Positions 10,291-19,888 are shown, counted from the stretch's first letter. The stretch is DNA of 30,556 nt from Chara braunii (GCA_003427395.1 BFEA01000487.1:407288-437843), one strand, 5' to 3'. Notes: generated from the letters alone by a model not told the origin. Translations and numbers: made by a program.

Positions 10291-10477
10291 TCTGTTTCAG
10301 CCTTTCAGGTGTGTCAGTTCGGACTTTTCCTTTTGTCCGAACACGCAGGTGCCTGTTTGGACCAGTGAATTTCAGTTCCGCCATAGGCCAGGTTCAGATT
10401 TGCCCATATGTGGGACTGGACCAGACATTCGTCTGTTTGTAACTGCCCCAGTTCTAAGGACCCTGCTGCATTAGCAT

Positions 10478-10815
10478 GCATTAGCAGGATTGTTTGGACA
10501 TCCGGTAGGGACCGAGGTCGGTTGTTTCGGCCAGGATCGTAGGACCTAGACTTGGGCCTGCGCTCAGGACCATCAATCGAACATCAGGTTCGATGGTCCT
10601 GATTGCAGACTGAGGGCTGCTCAGCCACGCCCAGCGGTATATAGCTGGGCAAGTCCTCCACTTCGAGGACATTCGAGCTGGAGTTTCAGTTGGACGTCAC
10701 TCTACTGGAGTAGCGCCAATTATTGGAGAGTTGTGATAGAGAAGTGTTAGATGAGTAAAGGAGTTGGTTGGAGTAATGAGGTTGACGAAGGGCATGTCAA
10801 AGAGGGAGAGAGAGA
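10478..10815 (+). promoter_or_regulatory. Possible LTR-like promoter with TATA box and hairpins
   Basis: A hairpin at 10564-10602 pairs TCAGGACCATC with GATGGTCCTGA, extended by CGAAC/GTTCG. TATATAG at 10638-10644 lies in the loop of a CCCAGC/GCTGGG palindrome. A second small hairpin, GTCCTC..GAGGAC, follows near 10650-10670. Downstream GGGTGCCATAACTGGGATTC (10825-10844) loosely resembles the GGTGCC..GGGGA sequence found just after the 5' LTR of some plant Ty3 elements. LTR borders were not found, so this is a tentative call. Confidence 0.25.
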
Positions 10816-11048
10816 CTTACTTGGGTGCCATAACTGGGATTCATACTGGTCATGCGATCGGCCTTCAGCAGCAACCTGCATCGGGAGTCATCACCTTCGC
10901 TGGTCAGTATTCGTGGCATCATCATCAGGAGCATGCGGGAGAGGAGAGTTCTTCTTCGTCTCCTCCTCCTGATTCTTCGCCGCACCTTCATTCCCACTAT
11001 TTTTCTTCTCCTCCGCTGCCTCCCTTTTGTTGTTCTCTCTATTCTTAA
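10764..11048 (+). CDS. Unrecognised 94-residue frame downstream of the TATA region (gag-like at best)
   Basis: ATG-initiated frame with a first half of protein-like composition (GAITGIHTGHAIGLQQQP, then GVITFAGQYSWHHH) and a Ser/Pro/His-rich tail (SSSSSPPPDSSP). It follows the TATATAG at 10638 by about 120 bp. It could be the start of a retroelement gag or an unrelated frame. No zinc knuckle, protease or other landmark follows before the gap. Confidence 0.2.
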   Translation: MVGVMRLTKGMSKRERETYLGAITGIHTGHAIGLQQQPASGVITFAGQYSWHHHQEHAGEESSSSSPPPDSSPHLHSHYFSSPPLPPFCCSLYS

Positions 11049-11236
11049 TAGAGGGGGGGAGAGATTTCAGGCAGTGACTATTTTAGGCACATATGCGCCC
11101 AAGATCCGATTCGTTATTTTTGAGGACAGACATTGGCTGGACATTTGACGGGGAGACTACTTTAACTACAAGTTCTATTCATATTATATCCCCTCTATTT
11201 TCGTCTCTCCTCCGCATTTATCATTTTTGGTTGCTT

Positions 11237-11291
11237 CCCGAAGCACATTTTCGGTAGCGAAACACCGAAAACACTTTAGGATATGACTTCG

Positions 11292-11292
<1 letters not shown>
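11237..11292. repeat. Isolated hairpin unit of the palindrome array
   Basis: CCCGAAGCACATTTTCGGT and CGAAACACCGAAAACACTT match the array units of 12110-14172. The unit is followed by ATATGACTTCGC, the start of the array's 83-bp-class spacer, which then breaks off into poly(T). Confidence 0.8.

Positions 11293-11335
<43 letters not shown>
11293..11335 (-). repeat. 43-base poly(T) (minus-strand poly(A))
   Basis: Uninterrupted T run directly abutting the N gap. On the minus strand it would be a poly(A) tail at the 3' end of an inserted sequence reaching to about 12078. The true length is unreliable next to a gap. Confidence 0.8.
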
Positions 11336-11660
11336 NNNNNNNNNNNNNNNNNNNNNNNNNNNNNNNNNNNNNNNNNNNNNNNNNNNNNNNNNNNNNNNNN
11401 NNNNNNNNNNNNNNNNNNNNNNNNNNNNNNNNNNNNNNNNNNNNNNNNNNNNNNNNNNNNNNNNNNNNNNNNNNNNNNNNNNNNNNNNNNNNNNNNNNNN
11501 NNNNNNNNNNNNNNNNNNNNNNNNNNNNNNNNNNNNNNNNNNNNNNNNNNNNNNNNNNNNNNNNNNNNNNNNNNNNNNNNNNNNNNNNNNNNNNNNNNNN
11601 NNNNNNNNNNNNNNNNNNNNNNNNNNNNNNNNNNNNNNNNNNNNNNNNNNNNNNNNNNNN
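11336..11660. other. Assembly gap of 325 N
   Basis: Continuous N run. Open frames crossing it on either strand are meaningless. Confidence 0.99.
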
Positions 11661-12078
11661 AACCGGGCCCAGCGTCCCATATACAATTTAAACTGGAATA
11701 TGTCAGAGAGATACAGTTGTGAGAGTTTGCCTGCCAGCATTGATTACCCTGGTGTCCAGGGGATTGACTGAGCAGGAAGCGGGGGAGGGGGGGACCTCTT
11801 CACCTTAGAACCGGCGCTAGATACCTACTACTGCACACTAGTCCCTCCCTCCGTCTACCCTCCCAATCTCCTGTGCTGCTGGAGACCGGGTCCAGCGTCC
11901 CTGAACTGAAACTAAATTGCACTTTTCCAGGAGAGTAACCAAAAAGGACTTCTACTTCCGCACTGCTCACTCTGCTCTGTACCATTGCATGTCAACCATG
12001 GTCAGCTGGTGGGGCGGGAAAGGGTCTGGAAAGTCAGTGGGCGGTCGCAGTGGGACCTCCTGTCCCACTGTGGTCCAA
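11661..12078 (-). mobile_element. Probable insertion inside the palindrome array (unknown retroposed sequence)
   Basis: The array spacer is interrupted at TCGC (11289-11292) and resumes at TCGC (12079-12082) in the same phase. The interval is bounded by poly(T) on the left, so it reads as a minus-strand sequence with a 3' poly(A). It contains ACCGGGCCCAGCGTCCC at 11662 and ACCGGGTCCAGCGTCCC at 11885, and a hairpin CAGTGGGAC-AGGAG-GTCCCACTG near 12047-12069. A 61-residue frame at 11800-11985 (minus) is not recognised. Confidence 0.4.
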
Positions 12079-14180
12079 TCGCAAAAATTAATAACTAAAA
12101 CACTGAAATCCCGAAGTGCGTTTTCGGTATCGACACACCGAAAGCACTTCGGGATATGATGTATTCAACACCGAAATGTCGAAGTGCGTTTTCGGTACCG
12201 AAACACCGAAAGAACTTCGGGATATGATGTACTAGATGGTAGAAAATCAACTAAGTTAAACACCGAAATCCCGAAGTGCATTTTCAGTACCGAAACACCG
12301 AAAGCACTACGTGATATGACTTCACAAAAATTAATAACTAAAACACTGAAATCCCGAAGTGCGCTTTCAGTACCGAAACACCGAAAACACTTCAGGATAT
12401 GATGTATTAAACACCGAAATGCCGAAGTGTTTTTTCGGTACCGAAACACCGAAAGCACTTCGGGATATGATATATTAGATGGTAGAAAATCGACTAAGTT
12501 AAACACCGAAATCATGAAGTGCATTTTCGGTACCGAAACACCGAGAGCACTTCGGGATAAAATGATGGAGATGATAAAAAATCGACCAAGTTAAATACCG
12601 AAATCCCGAAGTGCGTTTTTGGTACTGAAACATGGACAACACTTCGGGATATGATGTATTAACCACCAAGATCCCGAAGTACGGTTTCGATACCGAAACA
12701 CCGAAAGTACTTCGGGATATGACTTCGCAAAAAATACTAAGTAAAACACCGAAATCCCGAAGTGCGTTTTCGGTACCGAAACACCGAAAGCACTCCGGGA
12801 TATAATGTATTAAACACCGAAATGCCGAGGTGCGTTTTCGATACCGAAACACCGAAAGCACTTGAGGATATGATATACTAGATGGTAGAAAATCGACTAA
12901 GTTAAACACCGAAATCCCGAAGTGCATTTTTGGTATCGAAACACCGAAAACACTTTGGGATAAAATGATGGAGATGATAGAAAATCGACTAAGTTAAATA
13001 CAAAAATCCCGAAGTGCGTTTTCGGTACTGAAACACGGCTAGCACTTCGGGATATGATGTATTAACCACCGAAATCCCGAAGTGTATTTGCGGTACCGAA
13101 ACACTGAATGCACTTCGGGATATGACTTCGCAAAAAATACTAAGTACAACACCGAAATCCCAAAGTGTGTTTTCGGTATCGAAACACCGAAAATACTTCG
13201 GGATATGACTTCGCAAAAAATACTAAGTAAAACAACGAAATTCCGAAGTGCGTTTTCGGTACCGAAACACCGAAAACACTTCGAGATAAAATGATGGAGA
13301 TGATCGAAAATCGACTAAGTTAAATACCGAAATCCTAAAGTGTGTTTTCCGTACCGAAATACGGATAGCACTTCGGGATATGACTTCGCAAAAAATATTA
13401 AGTAAAATACCGAAATCCTGAAGGCGTTTTCGGTATTGAAACACCGAAAGCACTTTGGGATAAAATGATGGCGATGATTGGAAATCGACAGGATAAATAC
13501 CGAAATCCCGAAGTGCGTTTTCGGTACCGAAACACGGATAACACTTCGGGATATGATGTATTAACCACCGAAATCCCGAAGTGCATTTTCGGTACCGAAA
13601 CACCGAAAACACTTCGGGATATGACTTTGCAAAAAACACTAAGTAAAACACCGAAATCCCGAAGTGCGTTTTCGGTACCGATACACCAAAAACACTTCGG
13701 GATATGATGTATTAAACACTGAAATGTCGAAGTGCGTTTTCGGTACCGAAACACTGAAAGCACTTCAGGATAAAATGATGGAGATGATAAAAAATCGACT
13801 AAGTTAAATACCGAAATCCCGAAGTGCGTTTTCGGTACCGAAACACGGATAGCACTTTGGGATATGATGTATTAACCACCGAAATCCCGAAGTGTATTTT
13901 CGATACCGAAACACCAAAAGCACTTCGGGATATGACTTCGCAAAAAATACTAAGTAAAACACCAAAATTCCGAAGTGGGTTTTCGGTACCGAAAGACCGA
14001 AAGCTTTTCGGGATATGATGTATTAAACACCGAAATGCCGAAGTGCATTTTCGGTACCGAAACACCGAAAGCACTTCAGGATATGATATACTAGATGGTA
14101 GAAAATCGACTAAGTTAAACACCGAAATCCCGAAGTGCGTTTTCGGTACCGGAACACCGAAAGCACTTCGAGATATAACT
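12079..14180. repeat. Tandem array of 26 nested-palindrome hairpins with 403-bp higher-order repeat
   Basis: Each unit has an outer inverted repeat (CCCGAAGTGC ... GCACTTCGGG) enclosing an inner palindrome GTTTCGGTACCGAAAC plus ACCGAAAG, 42-45 bp in all. Unit starts occur at about 12110, 12178, 12270, 12353, 12421, 12513, 12605, 12673, 12756, 12824, 12916, 13008, 13076, 13159, 13242, 13334, 13417, 13507, 13575, 13658, 13726, 13818, 13886, 13969, 14037 and 14129. Start-to-start distances are almost all 68, 83 or 92 bp, set by a few spacer types. From 12353 the series 68-92-92-68-83 repeats exactly, giving a 403-bp higher-order unit. Later parts repeat at 311 bp, i.e. one 92-bp unit shorter. 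Frames through the array are by-products of the repeat. Confidence 0.95.
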
Positions 14181-14258
14181 TCCCTGAACTAGTAAGTTAA
14201 ATCTCGAAACCACTTTTCGGTGTTCACGAAACCCGAAGTTATAAACAGATATTTTGTC

Positions 14259-14347
14259 TTCGCCAAACCTAAACACTGATTTTGCGAACTTGTTTTAGCG
14301 AATTCGGTGTCCTTTCGCTAACAAGCTTCGCTTCTAGGTTCGGCGAA
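14259..14347. repeat. Imperfect inverted repeat (foldback) next to the array
   Basis: TTCGCCAAACCTA at the left pairs with TAGGTTCGGCGAA at the right, and GCGAACTTGTTTTAGCGAA pairs with TTCGCTAACAAGCTTCGC further in, leaving a small loop. It could be the end of the element that carries the array or a separate small foldback. Confidence 0.6.
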
Positions 14348-14419
14348 TTTTCCGGGGTCCATTAACCACGATTGTCATATGGCGAATTTTCCGGGGTCCA
14401 TTAACCACGAGTGTCATAT
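14342..14419 (+). repeat. 39-bp tandem duplication (two copies)
   Basis: GGCGAATTTTCCGGGGTCCA... ending GTCATAT occurs at 14342-14380 and again at 14381-14419 with one difference (ATTGTC versus AGTGTC). The first copy overlaps the right arm of the foldback. Confidence 0.95.
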
Positions 14420-14778
14420 GTGGGTCAGTAGTTTGGTGGGGATACGACCATAAGGGTGGCGACAACCCTTTAGGGAAGGTTAGTTGTGCCTAGCGGGAAC
14501 CTATCATGTCAGACCGTAAGAAGTACGGTTGGCGCACCCAGCTAGAGTGACAATGCGACAATGCAATCTCGACTATCTTGGCGGTTCGGGGGTTTTCTTA
14601 TGCGTTTGTTCCCAAGTTGTCTCGGCTTATTTTCTTTAACTCTTGTGTGGGGTGGTCAGGAGGGTCACTGCCTTTGCGACAAGGCTGAGGCGGATGCGCT
14701 CGACAGCGGTACCCGGACACCACCTTAAGGTAGTGCGGGGACCGCACTTGTTCGGAGCATCACAAACAGTGCATTATT
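14420..14778. other. No recognisable feature
   Basis: Mixed sequence after the 39-bp duplication. Frames on the plus strand are short and not recognised. Confidence 0.4.
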
Positions 14779-14967
14779 TTGTCCAGCTGCAACGTGCCTG
14801 TCACCTCTGCCCCGCCATGGTACATATTTATCAAGCCCGATGGGATCTATGATTTTCCTTTTCCAGTTTTGTTTTTCAAATGTCCACAAGAGAGGGTTCT
14901 TTTTTACCCTAAAAAACTCAAGGGCGTGAGGAACCCCTTCGAGTACACAAATTTTCTTGTTGTTTAA
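14779..14967 (+). CDS. Unrecognised 62-residue open frame
   Basis: ATG-initiated frame rich in aromatic residues and Pro (PPWYIFIKPDGIYDFPFPV, then YPKKLKGVRNPFEYTNF). Composition is protein-like rather than repetitive, but it matches no family I can name and has no visible partner exon. Followed by AT-rich DNA. Confidence 0.18.
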   Translation: MSSCNVPVTSAPPWYIFIKPDGIYDFPFPVLFFKCPQERVLFYPKKLKGVRNPFEYTNFLVV

Positions 14968-15226
14968 AGGTTGCGGCCAATTAAAAAATATTATTTTTTT
15001 ATTATTTATTTTTTATAACTAAGCTATTACGTTTGTTTTTTGAAATTTTTGATGAATTTCGCACCGAAATTGCAGGCGAAAACGGTGAATATTTGGCCCA
15101 CCGTTAACCATCTCCCCGGCCTACAAAAGATTGTGGAAGTGGTAGGAGTACCAATGGGGGAGGATGAGAGACAAGGGAGTGGTATTAGAAAAGAGATGAG
15201 TGTTGTTAGGCTTTCTACCACTAGGG

Positions 15227-15550
15227 ATGAATGATAAGGAGGGAGGTGGTTATATAGTGCACGTGGTTAGAGGCATACTTATTAAAATCATCGGGGCAGA
15301 TAAAAACAAAGCTTGCTTCCATAACCACCTTATGCGAGACGTAAAATTGAAAGAAAAATTCAAACAAACAGTCAAAACAGCGATCTGGGTGGATTGGAGA
15401 AGGAAGGCAATGTTAGGCAGAGGAAGTAGGAGACAACTGAAGTGGTTCAGGTGGACTTGGGCACGACAAGATCAACTAGCAACAGTGCACTTGACTACAA
15501 AGCTATCCATATCCAAATGGATACCAGAACTTCATAATGCATGTAACTAG
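15227..15550 (+). CDS. Unrecognised 107-residue open frame
   Basis: The first ATG in the frame is at 15227, and the frame closes with TAG at 15548-15550. The protein is basic (WVDWRRKAMLGRGSRRQLKW, Lys-rich HLMRDVKLKEKFKQ) with no membrane segment or recognisable domain. A 64-residue frame at 15040-15234 overlaps its start in another phase. Could be an exon of an unknown gene or chance. Confidence 0.18.
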   Translation: MNDKEGGGYIVHVVRGILIKIIGADKNKACFHNHLMRDVKLKEKFKQTVKTAIWVDWRRKAMLGRGSRRQLKWFRWTWARQDQLATVHLTTKLSISKWIPELHNACN

Positions 15551-16333
15551 GAGTCAAAAAGGCGAGGTGGGAGTGAGGTTAGAAATAAATGTCATAGGAG
15601 ATGTAAGTCAGTAAGGAAAGACTCGGAATGGAAAGGGGTCACTCAGACTAACTACCAAAGCACTCGATTATGTAAGGCCTCACTGACCACGTAGGAGAGT
15701 GTCAAGATAGGAGGACCATGTCCACTGGACCGTGGTAGTCCCAGGGACCACTTCAGGCCTAGTAGCTTTGATGGCATCAATCTCGATCCAAAAGTTTGCT
15801 TCTTTCTGAACGACAAGGTTCTATAGTCAGGCACGGTGTGAAAAGTGATTCAATTCGGCTTCAAATGCCTAAATAAAACAAACTACTCTCTAAGTCTGGT
15901 ATATGTAGGGACAACCGATACAAATAACTCTAAATAACTAGTTGTTCTACTATTGTGAGGCTCTGTGTATAACCCTGAAAAGTGTATTGGTTGATAGAGT
16001 ACGAGCAAGATCAGATAGAAAAAAGGTAGTAACTGCGGAATAGCAGTGGTCAGATACGTGTGCCAAAAAAATGAAACACGTTCTGTGAGTTACAGGGGAA
16101 CTACAAAAGAGATTAAGCTCCAAATTGAATGATTTCGGGTCCCATGAGGTCTCGTTGAAAGCCAAAACTGGGTAATGCTCCAAAAATTGGGTAGAATTGT
16201 GAGGTCCCCAGCCTCAAGATTGAATTTGGTAATATGACTCGAACGCACTTTTAACCAAAAAATAAAATAAAATGTAGGGTCTAGCTAACCTGCATACTCG
16301 CTTATTGGTGCAGTCATATGAGACAGACAGACG
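15551..16333. other. No recognisable feature
   Basis: Mixed sequence up to the artefactual duplication. No coding or RNA feature supported. Confidence 0.4.
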
Positions 16334-16521
16334 GTGTACGACGTGGAAGGAGTGTGATTTTTTTTTACTAGAGGTCTCTGCAAGTAGTATTGCATCTTCT
16401 GTATTCAACCCAGTTAGTAGAGGCATATGAAATTCTTAGGGTAATTTTTGGTTTGTGAGACGTTCGTAGGCTTGCGACTATAGGAATTCACAGACTGTCA
16501 GTCAAACAAGCAGTACAACAC
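16334..16521. repeat. 188-bp exact duplicate, left copy (assembly artefact)
   Basis: GTGTACGACGTGGAAGGAG ... CAAGCAGTACAACAC is identical, including a nine-T run, to 16560-16747. The two copies are separated only by the Tn5 mosaic-end junction, so one copy is very probably not genomic. Confidence 0.95.
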
Positions 16522-16559
16522 CTGTCTCTTATACACATCTAGATGTGTATAAGAGACAG
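16522..16559. other. Tn5 mosaic-end junction (mate-pair library adapter contamination)
   Basis: CTGTCTCTTATACACATCT (16522-16540) is followed directly by its reverse complement AGATGTGTATAAGAGACAG (16541-16559). Each half is the 19-bp Tn5 mosaic end, and the 38-bp back-to-back form is the circularisation junction of Nextera mate-pair libraries. No transposase or marker lies between the ends and there is no 9-bp target duplication. Confidence 0.97.
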
Positions 16560-16747
16560 GTGTACGACGTGGAAGGAGTGTGATTTTTTTTTACTAGAGG
16601 TCTCTGCAAGTAGTATTGCATCTTCTGTATTCAACCCAGTTAGTAGAGGCATATGAAATTCTTAGGGTAATTTTTGGTTTGTGAGACGTTCGTAGGCTTG
16701 CGACTATAGGAATTCACAGACTGTCAGTCAAACAAGCAGTACAACAC
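16560..16747. repeat. 188-bp exact duplicate, right copy
   Basis: Identical to 16334-16521 with an offset of 226 bases. The unique sequence resumes after it (ACGGGCAATTGCC), so this copy is the one joined to the right flank. Confidence 0.95.
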
Positions 16748-17418
16748 ACGGGCAATTGCCAAAAAAGCTGCGTAATATCATCAAAGCATCCTCATGATTA
16801 AAAACAGACTCACGTTAACACGTGACTATTAACAGTGGTCAACGCTTGAAGCACAGAGATGAGTGATGAGAGATGCGAGGTTCCCTTATCGTCATGTTAA
16901 CGACAACCACCACTATCATTGTCCCTACGGTCCGCCGACCCTTTCGCATGGTCGTCACTCGGCGAAGGAGGAAAAAACAATCGATATGATTTTATATATT
17001 CAATTCGACTCCTCCTACCATGATGCTAGACCATCAGTACACACCAAACCACACAGCATTAGCCCTACTGGCGGTTGAAGGCAAAAAAAAAACAAAGCTC
17101 ACCGGTTCAAGGTCCGAAAAAAACTGCAGGCAGTGAGACGAATCGTACCCGTAAGTCACCAGTTCAAAGTAAAAAATAGTCGAAGACTCCATCGTGCCTG
17201 GTTTAAAGGACAAACCCTGGTCCCAATAAACCAGTGCTACTCAAAATTCTATCAACTAAAATCTGACTAACTATGCCACCTGAAGTATTAAAGCCGGCGG
17301 AAATCAAAATAAGAAAATCAGAAACATCAAAACAGAAAAAAATAGCCGAAGACTATGCACATAGAACAAACTCGAGTAGCCCTCAACATATCGACTCAGT
17401 CGTAGGCAGGAAAAATCC
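16748..17418. other. No gene; minor direct repeat near 17095-17170
   Basis: TCACCGGTTCAAGGTCCGAAAAAAA and GTCACCAGTTCAAAGTAAAAAA form a weak direct repeat with a B-box-like GGTTCAA. No endonuclease-like frame was seen downstream of the RT relic. Confidence 0.35.
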
Positions 17419-18720
17419 TTAGTTGCGCAGTTGCACCAAACCACAGTCGACCAACAACATTGAAAACAATTTCCAGATTGGTTTTTGCCCCCTACGGAAA
17501 CTTCGTAATACCGCCTCAAACCAATGTCGGGGATAATTGCGTCGTTTAAGTTCAGTTTTCAGCAGAATGAGTGTGTCGAAAAGTTTCATTCCCATATGCG
17601 AGTTCTGATCAATACGGTGCAGTGCGCTAACAATCGTCGCCATCTTCTTTTCCTTACAGTTCCAGGACTCGAAATCTTAGAAAGAACGAAAATGTAGAAG
17701 CTCTTTCTTCCAGAGTTGTTGATCGTTTTTCATTATCTGCATAGTGCTAATGAAAGAGAAATCATGACTGCTAGTGAGTTTACATCACAAAAATTTACAA
17801 GAGTCTTATCCCTCGTTGGTCCATTTCAATGTTAGTGCTTCATCATAGCACATCTCGAATCGTTTCAAAAGGCCAGTTGCCTTCTCCTTATCCTCGACCC
17901 TATTACGGTTATATGCAACAAAGACGAACACATCATCCACGAAACGCAGACCAACAAAGATTCTCTTTTGACTTCCTAGTGAGATAATGAAGTCTCATTC
18001 TTGCTTAGCACATATAAGGCATGCAAGGGGAGGGCTCGAGCTCTTCCCCATCAGAATGCCGATGACTTGCTGAATCAGAATTCCACATGCCTTGGTAAAA
18101 CAAAACTCAAGTTCAAACGCAACTAACTCAAACAACTTCTTGAAAGAAATAAACATAAAACCATCTATTTGTTGACGCTTACTCAGTCGGAAAACCTTCC
18201 CTCTTCGTTGAACAAACAAGCCATCGAAACCTTTCTGGGAGAACCACCAGATTACCCATTCGATCGCAGACAAGATCGTCGCATGAGGAAGGCGACTAAA
18301 CATGTCTTTGATATCAAAGGAAGCACCTACGATAGCCACATTCTTCCTGCTCCTACCCAAACGGTCGTTGATAGTTTTCAGTTTCTCATTCATCCCTGAT
18401 ACTTCCCTTAAGTTCAGATACCTCGACTTTGGCAATGAAAACAAAAGACAGTTAATTCATTTTGCAACCATCTTACAAGTTTTAACAGACGGTTCGTGAA
18501 AGGTGGGACGAATTGACCGATACTTCTGGGTGTCCTTATGTTTCGGCAAAGCATAAGCCTATCCAAATTTTCCTTTCGAATCCCACTTCCCATGCTTCGT
18601 AAATCCTCGAGCTACGTACTCTACCTGAACACGTTGTCGGGACTGGTGAGTCCCGAATGATTTCCCGACACTCGAGAAACTGTATATGACCAATTTGTGC
18701 ACGGCAGAGAAAATCGGAGG
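17419..18720 (-). pseudogene. Reverse transcriptase relic, Penelope-like retroelement (tentative)
   Basis: One minus-strand frame carries RT landmarks in order: an upstream YALPKHKD and IRPTFHEP block (about 18485-18555), LPKSRYLNLREVSG, FDIKDMFSRLPH with the first catalytic Asp region (18298-18318), GILMGKSSSPPLA (about residues 129-141 of the 149-residue open piece at 17995-18444), and RFVDDVFVFVAYN, where FVDD (17932-17943) is the catalytic pair. After a frame change, NFCDVNS and a basic C-terminal region (MATIVSALHRIDQN, RNYPRHWFEAVL) end at 17419. The frame is broken by TAG at 18559-18561, TGA at 18457-18459, TGA at 17995-17997 and TAA at 17806-17808, plus another TAA before the last segment. 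The DIKDMF..LPH and FVDD pattern and the thumb region fit Penelope-like RTs better than LTR or LINE RTs. No GIY-YIG endonuclease was found. Confidence 0.75.
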
Positions 18721-19888
18721 CAGGAATGCTGGAAAGATCGGAAGCATGAGCACAGACAGCAAGAAGCTACAGGTTGCCCAGATTCGTTGAGACCGCCAAA
18801 CTAGAGAGGAATTGTCTAAGCAGGAGGCGGCAAAGGACTGTGAGAGAATAGCAAGGACGACGCTTTTCCCAAAAACGAAGAAGGGCCGCCGGGAAGTGGT
18901 AGTAGCATAAGAGGTGTGCAGCAAGGGAAGGAAGAAAGCGGGAAGGGACATGGCGCAAGGCGATGACGTGACACGGCGGCAAGAAGGCCAAGAAGACCGC
19001 CGGTTGGATGGGAGCCGGCACCCGGAACGGAACAGTGTGCGGGACGCAAGAGGAACGGGGAGCGGAGATCGCCGTAAGGCGGAAGGACGTAAGGAGCACC
19101 AAGAAGGGACGGGGCGGTACCAGTAGGACAAAGTGTCGGGGACCACGCGGGACCAAAGGACGGCGTGGCGCCGGCAGGGTGAAGTACCGGGAACCGCGTG
19201 AGACCAAGGGAAAGACGTAATGCAGGCGGGCCGAAGTGCCAGGGACCGCGTGGGCCTAGATAAAATGGCGGCACCAGCGGAACCACTAGCAGGACGGGTA
19301 TCGACGGGATAAAGTGTCGGGAGCCACCGATGGGGGCTGAAGGTCGCAGCCATCGGCGAAATAATCGGCGACCAGCCCAAAGGAGGGGGGGCGCACGAGA
19401 GCGGGTCGTCACCCGGGATGACGCTGAAAAAAAAGGAGGGGCTAGGAACAATAAGGAAAAGAGGGAAGTCGGACGCTGACAGAAATTGGCGACAGAACGG
19501 AGGAGACGGGCGTGAGACGGGAAAGACGGAGGGCACCTGGGCCGACCCAGGGGGACCCTGGATCAAGCGCAACAATGATAAAAATAAGATAACAGGTGGA
19601 CGGGGCCGTCCGGGCCAGGGGTCCGGATGAAAATGCTAAGTACCGCCGCGGCAAGCGTCGGCGGGAGGTGCCGAGGGGAAAAGAAGGGGGAATAGTGGTA
19701 ATGAGGGGGGCGGCCAGCAGTCCGGGCTATTCCGGACCAGCCAGGCCAAAAAAAACGAAGTTCCGAAGGCTCCACGTGGAGAAAAGGCTAGCCGGAGGAA
19801 ATCGGAGCAATGGGGTCTCAAACTGGAAGCTGCAGCAGCAAAAAGGAGTCTCCTTGGACCTTGGGGGTGCCACTACTGCAGTCTGAGG
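18721..19888. other. Purine-rich tract with 52-bp minisatellite; no supported gene
   Basis: The plus strand is strongly G/A-rich. The minus strand therefore stays open for long Pro/Ser/Leu-rich frames (up to 338 codons at 18559-19575), but only their last part belongs to the RT relic. A minisatellite lies at about 19108-19345. Confidence 0.5.
19108..19345 (+). repeat. Degenerate ~52-bp minisatellite
   Basis: AAAGTGTCGGGGACCACGCG (19130), GAAGTACCGGGAACCGCGTG (19181), GAAGTGCCAGGGACCGCGTG (19233) and AAAGTGTCGGGAGCCACC (19311) recur at 51, 52 and 78 bp, with GGCGG..ACCAG-like leaders. Confidence 0.6.

Noticed and set aside
11276-11771. Frames of 154-162 codons on both strands
   Set aside because: They run through 325 N and poly(T).
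12165-13763. Several 110-142 codon minus-strand frames with repeated FGTENALRDFG-like peptides
   Set aside because: They are by-products of the hairpin array; the 68/83/92-bp spacings change phase and stops interrupt every few units.
12079-14180. CRISPR-like array
   Set aside because: The conserved parts are long palindromes, spacers are repeated types and not unique, and the context is eukaryotic without cas genes.
16522-16559. Natural transposon ends or a regulatory palindrome
   Set aside because: The sequence is exactly two Tn5 mosaic ends back to back and is flanked by a 188-bp exact duplication, so library contamination explains it.
18559-19575. 338-codon minus-strand frame as a Pro-rich protein
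   Set aside because: Most of it is low-complexity sequence opposite a purine-rich strand and a minisatellite. Only the last segment, in phase with the RT relic, is meaningful.
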